From Paraburkholderia nodosa (GTDB taxonomy: Bacteria; Pseudomonadota; Gammaproteobacteria; Burkholderiales; Burkholderiaceae), in contig NZ_MCNV01000021.1 of the NCBI RefSeq assembly GCF_001718195.1, positions 81,470-145,469 on the forward strand: 64,000 bases of DNA, read 5' to 3'. Below are positions 51,733-59,815 of the stretch, one piece after another. The position numbers were made by a program, and so were the translations under genes. A model generated the notes under the pieces. That model had not been told where the DNA came from and made no database searches. It worked only from the letters and a program-made list of their open reading frames with translations. Within the stretch, counting starts at the first letter, position 1. Each line of letters opens with the position of its first letter.

Positions 51733-52950
51733 TCAGGCTGAATGCCAACGCCGCACCACCGGCGGCGCATCAGCAATCGCCTTGTCGGCATCCATTGCTC
51801 GTTCCACTACGCTTAGAAATTCCTGCTTGAATCGCTCCTCCGTAAAGCGCATCGCATTGCGACGGCAAACCTCCGGTTTGGGCGCTGGCAACCGTTCGAA
51901 ACGCTCCACCGCATCGACGATCGATTCCACGCTCTGCTCACTGAAGAAGAGCCCCGTGCCGCGTTCGGGATCCGGCGAATCCACCACGATCTCCCGCGAC
52001 CCTCCACGCCCGAAAGCGATGACCGGCGTGCCGCAGGCCTGCGCCTCGACAACCGAAATGCCAAAGTCCTCTTCCGCTGCAACGACGAACGCCCGCGCAC
52101 GCTGCATGTAGTCGACCAAGACCTCGTCGGGCTGATAGCCAAGCAAGGTCACATTGGACGTAGCACAGCCCTTGACGCGTGCAAAATCGGCGCCGTCGCC
52201 GATCACCACGAGACGCCGCGACGGCATCGCCGCAAATGCCTCGACGATGAGAGGAATCCGCTTGTATGGCACCATCCGCGAGGCGATCAAATAGAAGTCT
52301 TCGTGGTGGTTAGCCAATTCGAAGCGCTCCACATCGACTGGCGGATAGACCACGGCGGCCTGGCTGCCGTAGGCCTTGCGAATGCGCCGCCCCACAAACG
52401 CGGAATTGGCAACGAAGGCGTCCACGCCATGCGCCGTGCGCTGGTCCCAGATACGCATGTAATGAAGCAATGCGCGCACGATCCAGCTTTTCATGCCGCG
52501 CTGCAGTCCGGCCTCGCACAGATACTGGTGCTGCAAATCCCACGCGTAGCGAATCGGCGAATGGACGTAACTGACGTGCACCTGGTTCGGCCCCGTCAAA
52601 ATACCTTTTGCCACGGCATGGCTTGAAGAAATCACGAGATCGTACGAAGAGAGATCGAACTGCTCGATGGCCAGCGGCATGAGCGGGAGGTAAGTCCGAA
52701 ACGATTTGCGTGCCCGCGGCAGATGCTGGATGAACGAGGTCGTTGCATGCCTGCCCCCCAGCACCCCCCGCTGAGATTCCGGGAAGAAGTCGACGACGCT
52801 GTACAGATCGGCTTGTGGAAACAGCTGAAGAATCTGTTCCACGACCTTTTCCGATCCCGCGTAGGTGACGAGCCACTCATGCACGAGCGCGACACGGCCG
52901 AACCGGCGTGCGTCGTTGGCAAGATTGGATGCAAGCGTTACGTTAGCCAC
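51733..52950 (-). CDS. Glycosyltransferase family 4 (GT-B), mannosyltransferase-like
   Basis: A 405-residue GT-B enzyme. The N-terminal VALVHEWLVTYAGSEKVVEQ and HSPIRYAWDLQHQYL, and the C-terminal EEDFGISVVEAQACGTPVIA with GRGGSREIV, are typical of a GT4 subgroup common in exopolysaccharide loci and often acting as mannosyltransferases. The paired Glu residues of the donor site (EDFGISVVE) are present. The start overlaps the preceding gene by 13 nt. No membrane helix. Confidence 0.9.
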   Translation of the reverse strand: MANVTLASNLANDARRFGRVALVHEWLVTYAGSEKVVEQILQLFPQADLYSVVDFFPESQRGVLGGRHATTSFIQHLPRARKSFRTYLPLMPLAIEQFDLSSYDLVISSSHAVAKGILTGPNQVHVSYVHSPIRYAWDLQHQYLCEAGLQRGMKSWIVRALLHYMRIWDQRTAHGVDAFVANSAFVGRRIRKAYGSQAAVVYPPVDVERFELANHHEDFYLIASRMVPYKRIPLIVEAFAAMPSRRLVVIGDGADFARVKGCATSNVTLLGYQPDEVLVDYMQRARAFVVAAEEDFGISVVEAQACGTPVIAFGRGGSREIVVDSPDPERGTGLFFSEQSVESIVDAVERFERLPAPKPEVCRRNAMRFTEERFKQEFLSVVERAMDADKAIADAPPVVRRWHSA

Positions 52951-54032
52951 GGCGAGATCTCCTCGATCAACCTGGTGGCAGTCGTTTGCCAGGTTAGTTC
53001 TGCGGTCCGGGCGCGGCCTCGCTCGCGCAGACGCTCACGCAGCGCGGCATCGCTCGTGATTCGTTCAAGCAATCTCGCGAGTTCCGCTGGATCGTCCGGC
53101 GACGTGTAGAGCACGGCGTCGTTGCACGCCTCCTGGACAGCCGGCAGCCGCGAAGCGATGACGGGGCAGCCAAGCGCCAGCGCCTCGACAGGCGGCAGCC
53201 CGAAACCCTCGTAACGCGACGGATAAACGAAGCACGCGGCGCGGCGATAGAGCGCCGCGAGTGCGCCGTCACTCACGTAGCCGAGATGCTTCACGAACTC
53301 GGGCAACGCCTCCTGGCCCGTCCCGTAGACTCGTGCATCGCCGCCGCCCACGACAATGATGTCGAACTGAGCGTCACGGATGAGCCGTGCAGCATCGGCC
53401 ACAAGCTGAAAATTCTTGTGACGGTTAAGGCTGCCCACCGCGAGCACGAATGGACGCTCGCCAAACGCGTTTGCCGCGTTGCCTCCATCCTGTTGCACAC
53501 GCAACATATGCTCGCCGCTTTCCGGCACGACGCCGATCTTGTCCACAGGAATACGGTAAGCGTCAGACAGCTCGCGCCGAGAAAATTCGGACACGGTAAT
53601 CACACGCCGCGATATGCGGCCAAGACGCGGCGCCATCAGGCGATACCAGGCAACAAAGGACCGGCTGTAGCTGTCCGGCACGCGCGCGGGCGCCGCGTCG
53701 TGCAGCACGGTGATTTGACGGCGATACCAAAGGGGCCCGGAGTTGCAGAGATTGAGCAGCAGCCGGCCGCGTGCGGCTTGCGGCAGCGCCAGTTGTTCCC
53801 AACGCAGGCCACCTCCCTTTCCACTCGCGCGCAGTGCGACGTGCCGAAATGGATTCGGCAGGGCGGCCAGCGCGGCGGGTACGATGATTTCGGTCCGCAA
53901 TCCGGCGACGCACGGGTCGCGCAATTCGATCAATTGATCGAGCGCCCGGATGGTTTCGAACGCAAAGCGATCGACACCCGTCGCGCGGCGACCCAGGAAG
54001 CGGCCGTTAATCATCAGATTGGGGGCAAGCAC
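52938..54032 (-). CDS. Glycosyltransferase family 4 (GT-B), paralog of the enzyme at 45491-46597
   Basis: A GT-B enzyme of about 364-379 residues. INGRFLGRRATGVDRFAFET opens the Rossmann domain; LLLNLCNSGPLWYRRQITVL and the donor-side VGSLNRHKNFQLVADAARLI and PSRYEGFGLPPVEALALGCP follow. Its N-terminal half is clearly related to the enzyme at 45491-46597. The start is uncertain: the frame opens with TTG at 54077, GTG codons lie at 54065 and 54032, and the first ATG at 54014 would cut into the first beta strand; 54032 is a compromise. It follows wzc after a 412-nt stretch without a gene. Confidence 0.85.
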   Translation of the reverse strand: MLAPNLMINGRFLGRRATGVDRFAFETIRALDQLIELRDPCVAGLRTEIIVPAALAALPNPFRHVALRASGKGGGLRWEQLALPQAARGRLLLNLCNSGPLWYRRQITVLHDAAPARVPDSYSRSFVAWYRLMAPRLGRISRRVITVSEFSRRELSDAYRIPVDKIGVVPESGEHMLRVQQDGGNAANAFGERPFVLAVGSLNRHKNFQLVADAARLIRDAQFDIIVVGGGDARVYGTGQEALPEFVKHLGYVSDGALAALYRRAACFVYPSRYEGFGLPPVEALALGCPVIASRLPAVQEACNDAVLYTSPDDPAELARLLERITSDAALRERLRERGRARTAELTWQTTATRLIEEISPWLT

Positions 54033-54077
54033 GTGTTTCGTCCCAAGGTGGAAGGCATCGCTCACGGCCGGATTCAA

Positions 54078-54444
54078 CGGGCCACGCCATGCAATTCATA
54101 TGTGTAGAAGTGTGGCCGGTCTTCGCACAGGCGAATGTTCGCCGTCGCTCATGTCGCGCCAACTCACGCGTCCAAAGGCGGTTTTGGAGAGTCAGTCGCT
54201 AATTCAGATGGAAAGTCGCCGCTAATGCGATTGGCGGTTCCTGTCAAACGACGGATGACTGAAGGGGCGTGGTGAGTTCGCGTCTCGTGCGGGCAGACAG
54301 TCACGCCGCCGCCGGTGAAGTGGGCTGAAGCCAAGGCGAATCCGCTCCAGCCCAGGAGTCCAAACCAAAAGGCGCCGCTCGACCGGCAAATCGATGGACC
54401 GCGGCGCTGCTACCGACGAGCACACGACTGCCGGCAGTTCCCGG
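54078..54444. other. Intergenic region between wzc and the first glycosyltransferase gene
   Basis: No gene or clear terminator is seen. The gap is large for an operon that is otherwise tightly spaced, so an internal promoter for the glycosyltransferase, wzy and wzx genes is possible, but no convincing -35/-10 pair was found. Confidence 0.3.
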
Positions 54445-56688
54445 CTACTCCGCCTTCGCGCTGCCCGTGTCCTTGGCAAAGCCGTAACTCGAATAGCCGT
54501 ACGCGGCATATTCGTTGCCATAGCGTCCCGGACGCGATGTCATGTCATTGAAGATCACGCCGCGAATTGGCACGCCAACCTGCTCAAAGCGACGTACGGA
54601 CTCGCGTAGATCGGTCACGCTTGTCGCGCCCTGGCGCGCGATCACGAACACTGTGCCCGCCAGTTTCCCGATGATCCCGGCGTCGGCCACCGGCAAAATC
54701 GGCGGCGCGTCGATGAGCACGAGTTCGTACGTCGAATTGGCCCAGGCCACGAAGTTCCTGAAAGCGTCTTTTTGCAGCAGCTCACTGGCATTGGCCACAT
54801 AACCTCCGGTCGCGACGAAGTCGACGCCCGGCATTACGTCGCGATTGACCACGTGGTCATAGCTTTGGCAGGGCTCGAAGATGTTCGTGACACCAGGCAT
54901 ACTCGGCACCGCCATATGCTGGTTCAACGAGCCCCGCCGCAGATCAGCGTCGATCAGGAGCACACGCTTGCCCGACGCACCGAATACAGCCGCCAGATTG
55001 ACCGAAACGAACGACTTGCCGACCATGGGTGTCGGCCCCGCCAGCAGCACGACGCGATTGTCCGCGTCCGCCAGCGAATGCTCGAGCGCGGTGCGGAAGC
55101 TGCGCAGGCTCTCGACCGCCGGGTCGAACACGGCCGTATGTGCGAGCACTGTGTTCGCACCGGGCGCGCCATACGGCAAACGACGCGCGAGCGAATGCTG
55201 AATGCGGCTGCGCGGAACGGCCGCGAAAACTGCCAGCCCGGTGCCCGCTTCGATCTCCTCCACGACGGAGACGCCGCGGTTGAGCCTCTGCCGCAGCAGC
55301 ACGAGCGCAGCGCCGGCAAACAATCCGGTAAACACGGCCGCGATCACGATAATGGCGCGCTTCGGCCGAATCGGTCCTTCAGGTGGCACTGCGGCGTCGA
55401 TCATGCGTACATTGGACACGCGCCCTGCCTTGATCAGACGCAGTTGCTCGCGGCTGTTCAAAAGATTGGTGTAGATGTTCGTATCGACGGTCACTTCCCG
55501 CTGCAGGCGCACGAGCTCCTGCTCCACCGGCGGCAGCGCGCGGGTCTGGCCGGCCAGGTGTTCCAGCGACTTCTGCGCTTCGGACAGTTGCCCGTTGATG
55601 GCGACGAGAGCCGGGTTGTCGTCGGTGAATCGGGCCATCGCCTGGGCGCGTTGCTGTTGCAGATCGGCGATACGCTGCTGCGCCAGCGCCGAACTCTGCA
55701 ACAGCGCCGACGCTTCAGCGTCCAGGTTGACGGCCCCGTGCGCCGAGCGGAAAGAGTTGTACTCGTTCTCGGCTTTCTCGAGCTGGGCCTTGAGCAGAGG
55801 CAATTGGCGGTCGAGGAAGGCGATCTGCTTTTCCGCTTCTTCCTGCGTACGCTGGGCGTTCTGCCGGATGTACTCGTTGCCGATCGCGTTGAGAATGCTG
55901 CTCGTGAGTACCGGGTCTTCACCATCCAGCGCGACACCAATGACATCGGATTCCTTGCCCTTTTCCGTAATGGCGATTGCCGTCTGCAGCGACTGGATCG
56001 CGCTCAGTTCGGACAGGCGCATCACATTGAAGACCGTGCCCGGCTGCCCATCGATCCGGCCGACGACGAGGTCGATCGAGCCTCCCACCGTCGGGGCGTG
56101 CAGTGCTTGTCCCACTTGCCCTTCGAGCGTGATGCCGCCGCCCTCGAGCGTGTAGGCCCCGTTACCCCGGTAGGTCAAGACGAACGGCCTGCCTTGCAGG
56201 CGCGTCGGCACGTCGAATTGCCTTACCTCGATCGCCTCGCCGCCCCATGCGTAGCCGCCCCAGCCCGACCAGTGGTCGAGGCTCAGACGTTGCGCGGCCC
56301 AGCGGCCCACCACGGGGAAATAGCGCGGCGTTGCCTTGATATAGAGCTTGGTCGCATCCACGGCGGAGGACACGACCATCCGCGAACGCAATACCTCCAT
56401 TTCCGCCGATGCCTGTGTCTTGACCGCGAACTGGGAGGAAAGATCGGCCAGCGCCGATTTTGCCGCGTTCGGGCTCTCCTCCACCTGAATGAGCATGTCC
56501 GATTGATAGACAGGGGATGCCAGTACCGCATAGAGGGTGCCGAAAAGCGTAAAGATCAGCGTAACGATCAGGATCGTCTTGCGGCCCGCGTAAAGTGTAT
56601 CCAGCATATTGCCCATATGTCCGCCGTCGGGGGCGATCGGCATGATCGTCTCCGCAGGCCCTTCAAGCAGATAGTCGCGGTTATTCAT
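54445..56688 (-). CDS. wzc: Wzc-type bacterial tyrosine kinase / polysaccharide co-polymerase
   Basis: A 747-residue inner-membrane protein. After a cytoplasmic N-terminus, LDTLYAGRKTILIVTLIFTL is the first membrane helix of the Wzz domain. A long periplasmic coiled-coil region and a second helix near residue 430 (AIIVIAAVFTGLFAGAALVL) follow. The cytoplasmic BY-kinase has Walker A GPTPMVGKS (about 548-557), Walker A' VLLIDADLRRG and Walker B ELVLIDAPPILP. The C-terminal tail has a Tyr cluster (YGNEYAAYGYSSYGF) for autophosphorylation. It controls chain length and export together with Wza. Start at 56688 (MNNRDYLLEG) is preferred, with GGGGG upstream. Confidence 0.95.
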   Translation of the reverse strand: MNNRDYLLEGPAETIMPIAPDGGHMGNMLDTLYAGRKTILIVTLIFTLFGTLYAVLASPVYQSDMLIQVEESPNAAKSALADLSSQFAVKTQASAEMEVLRSRMVVSSAVDATKLYIKATPRYFPVVGRWAAQRLSLDHWSGWGGYAWGGEAIEVRQFDVPTRLQGRPFVLTYRGNGAYTLEGGGITLEGQVGQALHAPTVGGSIDLVVGRIDGQPGTVFNVMRLSELSAIQSLQTAIAITEKGKESDVIGVALDGEDPVLTSSILNAIGNEYIRQNAQRTQEEAEKQIAFLDRQLPLLKAQLEKAENEYNSFRSAHGAVNLDAEASALLQSSALAQQRIADLQQQRAQAMARFTDDNPALVAINGQLSEAQKSLEHLAGQTRALPPVEQELVRLQREVTVDTNIYTNLLNSREQLRLIKAGRVSNVRMIDAAVPPEGPIRPKRAIIVIAAVFTGLFAGAALVLLRQRLNRGVSVVEEIEAGTGLAVFAAVPRSRIQHSLARRLPYGAPGANTVLAHTAVFDPAVESLRSFRTALEHSLADADNRVVLLAGPTPMVGKSFVSVNLAAVFGASGKRVLLIDADLRRGSLNQHMAVPSMPGVTNIFEPCQSYDHVVNRDVMPGVDFVATGGYVANASELLQKDAFRNFVAWANSTYELVLIDAPPILPVADAGIIGKLAGTVFVIARQGATSVTDLRESVRRFEQVGVPIRGVIFNDMTSRPGRYGNEYAAYGYSSYGFAKDTGSAKAE

Positions 56689-56755
56689 TTTGTGCCCCCG
56701 AAAGCGAACAGGTCGGCTGACGCGGTTCGTGTGGTTTGTATTGTTCATGTGTACA

Positions 56756-57997
56756 TCAGTATCCAATCGCACGGCTCGTCGCAGCGGCCTGGGTCGTCGG
56801 CAAAATCAGGCTGATGACACGGCTCCACTTCACGAGAGTAGACGTATCGACGAATACGACATCGTTGGGCTTGAGCTCGAACGAATCGGCCGTGGCCATT
56901 GCCGATGCGCTGCTCGCGTCGAGATGGAACACGGTCGGCTGGCTGGTATCGCGTCCACGTACGACATACACTTGCGACGCATCGCCCGACGACTGGTTGA
57001 TCCCTCCCGCATTGCCAAGTGCCTCGTTGAGCGACATACGTCCGTTATTGAACATCACGCCGCCAGGACGCTCGACCTCGCCGACCACGAAAACCTTGCT
57101 GTCCATCTGGGCGAAGATCCGCACGAGGTCACCATCGTGCAGAACGATCCGGTCGGGATTGAACCCCTTGCGGATCATCGCCGGCATATCGATATCCACT
57201 GTGGTGTCTCCACGTGTCACTGACACATGCGAGCGGTCGGCATTGCTCGTGAAGCCGCCGGCCCGGTTGATCGCCTCGGGCAACGTCATCGGCCGGTCGT
57301 TGAGCACCTGCACGCCCGGCGTCTTGACCTCGCCGTCGAGATACACGCGCTTGCTGCGATAGGTTTCGATGCGCACAGTAATCTGCGGCTGACGTACGTA
57401 TTTCGCGAGCTTCCCCGCGAGGATGTCGCGCACGCCCATTTCCGAAAGACCCGCGACTTTCAACGGACCAATATAGGCATACTGAATAAAGCCGTTGTTA
57501 TCGACGGTGTAGCCGGACGCAACTGAACTGGCGCCCGAAGGACCGTCGCCGCCGCCACCACCCGCGGGCAGGTTGAGCTCGGGGTGATCCCAGACGACGA
57601 TGGTGAGAATATCGCCGGGGCCGATTTCATACGGCGTGGCTTTGGCGAACATCTTTTCCACGTCCGCGGGAATGCCCTTGGGTCGCGCCGCAGCTTCCTT
57701 GTCCACCAGGTCCCTCGTGATCTCGACGAGCGTACCGGACGGCGCACCAGCGATTCCCTTGGCCACCACATTGTCGGGCACCGCCGTGCCAGATGCCGCA
57801 CCGGCGCCCGGGTTCGCCGTGGAGCCCGCCGCTCCGGAAGTGTAGGTCATGCCCGGCGCCAGAGCACAGCCGCTCAGCGCCGTGAGCGCCAGGCAAACGG
57901 CACACGCAGCCCCGCGGCGCAGCGCGCCCGCGAGTCCAACATCCCGCCCGACACGCGCGTGCGCACTCCCGATCCAGTTCATCGCATTCAGTCCCAT
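56756..57997 (-). CDS. wza: Wza-type outer-membrane polysaccharide export lipoprotein
   Basis: A 413-residue lipoprotein. The signal peptide ends with lipobox ALSGC (Cys44 from the first Met; a start at Met6 is also plausible). The polysaccharide-export domain begins YEIGPGDILTIVVWDHPELN, followed by SLBB-type repeats with VYLDGEVKTPG, DRPMTLPEAINRAGGF and VFVVGEVERPGGVMF. It forms the octameric translocon through which the polymer leaves the periplasm. wzc begins about 67 nt downstream. A low-molecular-weight tyrosine phosphatase (Wzb) gene, usual between wza and wzc or beside them, is not found in the window. Confidence 0.95.
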   Translation of the reverse strand: MGLNAMNWIGSAHARVGRDVGLAGALRRGAACAVCLALTALSGCALAPGMTYTSGAAGSTANPGAGAASGTAVPDNVVAKGIAGAPSGTLVEITRDLVDKEAAARPKGIPADVEKMFAKATPYEIGPGDILTIVVWDHPELNLPAGGGGGDGPSGASSVASGYTVDNNGFIQYAYIGPLKVAGLSEMGVRDILAGKLAKYVRQPQITVRIETYRSKRVYLDGEVKTPGVQVLNDRPMTLPEAINRAGGFTSNADRSHVSVTRGDTTVDIDMPAMIRKGFNPDRIVLHDGDLVRIFAQMDSKVFVVGEVERPGGVMFNNGRMSLNEALGNAGGINQSSGDASQVYVVRGRDTSQPTVFHLDASSASAMATADSFELKPNDVVFVDTSTLVKWSRVISLILPTTQAAATSRAIGY

Positions 57998-58127
57998 CGC
58001 AACACCCCCAATCCGTTACATGCGTCCCGGGTCATGCCGTGTGAACCGGATACCTGATATGTCAACCGCGTCTCGTGCTAACACGTTTGCAGCCCGCTTT
58101 CACCCTCTTTTTCGGCTCGCTCGTAGC

Positions 58128-59234
58128 TCAATACGCGCCAGTTCCGCGAATCACGACAAAAAACGTCTTGAACAGAATCCCGATGTCCTTCCGGAAGGTC
58201 CAGTTCTCCACATAGGAAACGTCGAGCAGAACGCGCGTCGCGTAGTCGATATCGTTGCGTCCGCTCACCTGCCACAGACCCGTGATACCCGGCGTGGCCA
58301 TCAGGTAGTACTTTCTCGCCTCGCCATAGCGCTCCAGCTCCTGGTCGATGATCGGGCGCGGGCCGACAAAACTCATCTGGCCGCGCAGGACGTTCCAGAG
58401 CTGCGGCAGTTCATCGAGGCTCGAGCGGCGCAGGAAGTGGCCGATCCGCGTTACGCGCACGTCGTTCTTGAGCTTGAATTCACGCTCCCATTCCGCGCGG
58501 GCTTCGGGATCACGCTCAAGCAGATCCTTGAGCACCTGCTCCGAGTTCACCACCATCGACCGGAACTTGAGACAGCGGAATTTTTTGCCATGGCGGCCTA
58601 CGCGCGTATGGCCGTATAGCGCCGGACCGCCATCGCGCTTGACCAGCAGCGCGAGCACGCCGAGCAGCGGCGAGAGCAGCACGATCGCACTCACTGCCGC
58701 CACAATGTCAAAGACGCGTTTCAAGGCGTGCCCGATGACAGCGCTGCGAACCTTGTCGCGCGAACCGATTTCGTAAGCTTCCCCGCGCCACCATTCACGG
58801 GTCAGTCGCAGCACGCTGAATTCCGAAAAGAACAGCGTGTGCGACAGCAACAGCGAAATACCCGTCGTCAGTGTCCAGTACATGAACCACGGCAACGCCA
58901 GCAGATGATCGTGATGAATCGCATAAAGCAGCACGAGTCCGCAAAGCTGCACCGCGAGCCAGGCGAACGCCGTGCGGCCCGCGACGCTGAAGAGCGACCG
59001 GCTGCCGCGCGTGCCATAGGTCCCGCACGCGGGAAAGACCGAGAGCGCGAGTGCCGCGCAAAATGCCACCAGCGTGGGATCGGGGTGATGCACCTCGGCC
59101 ACCTGTCCGGAATTCAGATTCAGGTGTACGGCGCAAATGGCGCCCAGCACGATCAGCACGACATCGACCGTACGCTGCAGCACGATGTCGACCGTACGTT
59201 GCGCAAACTCTGACCGTTGCGTTAACTCTGACAT
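58128..59234 (-). CDS. Initiating undecaprenyl-phosphate sugar phosphotransferase (WcaJ/WbaP-type), shortened middle region
   Basis: A 368-residue polyisoprenyl-phosphate hexose-1-phosphate transferase. Four N-terminal hydrophobic helices are followed by the C-terminal PF02397 catalytic part: HALKRVFDIVAAVSAIVLLS, KKFRCLKFRSMVVNSE, SSLDELPQLWNVLRGQMSFV and GPRPIIDQELERYG, with PGITGLWQVSGRND. It loads the first sugar phosphate on undecaprenyl phosphate. Most WcaJ/WbaP proteins have about 460-480 residues with a nucleotide-binding-like domain between the helices and the catalytic part; here that region is missing. Start at 59234 (MSELTQRS) has GGGGTAGGG upstream. First gene of the minus-strand polysaccharide run. 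Confidence 0.92.
   Translation of the reverse strand: MSELTQRSEFAQRTVDIVLQRTVDVVLIVLGAICAVHLNLNSGQVAEVHHPDPTLVAFCAALALSVFPACGTYGTRGSRSLFSVAGRTAFAWLAVQLCGLVLLYAIHHDHLLALPWFMYWTLTTGISLLLSHTLFFSEFSVLRLTREWWRGEAYEIGSRDKVRSAVIGHALKRVFDIVAAVSAIVLLSPLLGVLALLVKRDGGPALYGHTRVGRHGKKFRCLKFRSMVVNSEQVLKDLLERDPEARAEWEREFKLKNDVRVTRIGHFLRRSSLDELPQLWNVLRGQMSFVGPRPIIDQELERYGEARKYYLMATPGITGLWQVSGRNDIDYATRVLLDVSYVENWTFRKDIGILFKTFFVVIRGTGAY
59156..59203. repeat. Tandem 24-bp duplication within the initiating sugar transferase gene
   Basis: Two nearly identical 24-bp copies, 59156-59179 and 59180-59203, encode two successive QRTVDIVL / QRTVDVVL octapeptides at the N-terminus of the first membrane helix. The frame is kept. 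Confidence 0.8.
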
Positions 59235-59815
59235 TTCCCTACCCCAGTGCGTGTCGTGTTCGTCAGACATTCATGGGCTGGCAGTCGTCCGCCATCGGCG
59301 AACGCACGGAAATCCCCGTCTCAGGCGATCCCTACGTCACGTGCCGCCTGCCCCGATAACCCACGACAACACATTACGGCGCGAGCGACGCAGGAACCGT
59401 GCGCAATCCCACCAACAGTTTCCGATCGCCGCTGCCTCATGATGCGAACCACGCTGGGGGCGCTCTGCAAGTCACAATGCGAGCGTTGCGTTATGTGCGC
59501 AACCGCACATAACGCAACGGCTCTCGGACCCGGATCGCCTGATTGATATAAAGGATTCCTCAATGTTTACCCTGGAGATCGCGACAATCGACTCTATTTT
59601 CATGATTTGATCGCGACATCTGTGATAGACGGAATCTAGTCTCCTGTGGAGTGCCTATCCGTTCGCCGTCGCACACATGATGTGGCCGATGACACGGCAA
59701 AATGCTTTCTGGCTGGGCCTCCAACGTGGGTAAGCCAATTGAAAATGCCGGCGTGGAGCGAGCAAGCGCGCGTAATCGGTAGCCGGCAACCGCTCCACGC
59801 GAGGAATACGCCGTG
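59235..59815. other. Regulatory intergenic region between divergent polysaccharide and glycoside hydrolase genes
   Basis: No gene recognised. It must hold promoters for the minus-strand polysaccharide operon and the plus-strand glycoside hydrolase. It contains a long perfect inverted repeat (listed separately) and an AT-rich patch around 59540-59610. No convincing sigma-70 pair or sigma-54 box was found by eye. Confidence 0.5.
59484..59519. repeat. Perfect 16-bp inverted repeat with 4-nt spacer
   Basis: Left arm CGTTGCGTTATGTGCG at 59484-59499 and an exact reverse complement at 59504-59519, separated by CAAC. It lies midway between the two divergent operons, where a regulator operator or transcript end is plausible. 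No T tract adjoins it on either side, so a simple rho-independent terminator is less likely. Confidence 0.85.

Noticed and set aside
54772..56814. 680-codon plus-strand frame
   Set aside because: Antisense of wzc, with His/Arg-rich product and no recognisable domain.
59484..59519. Inverted repeat as simple rho-independent terminator
   Set aside because: No T tract on either side and both flanking operons start, rather than end, around it.
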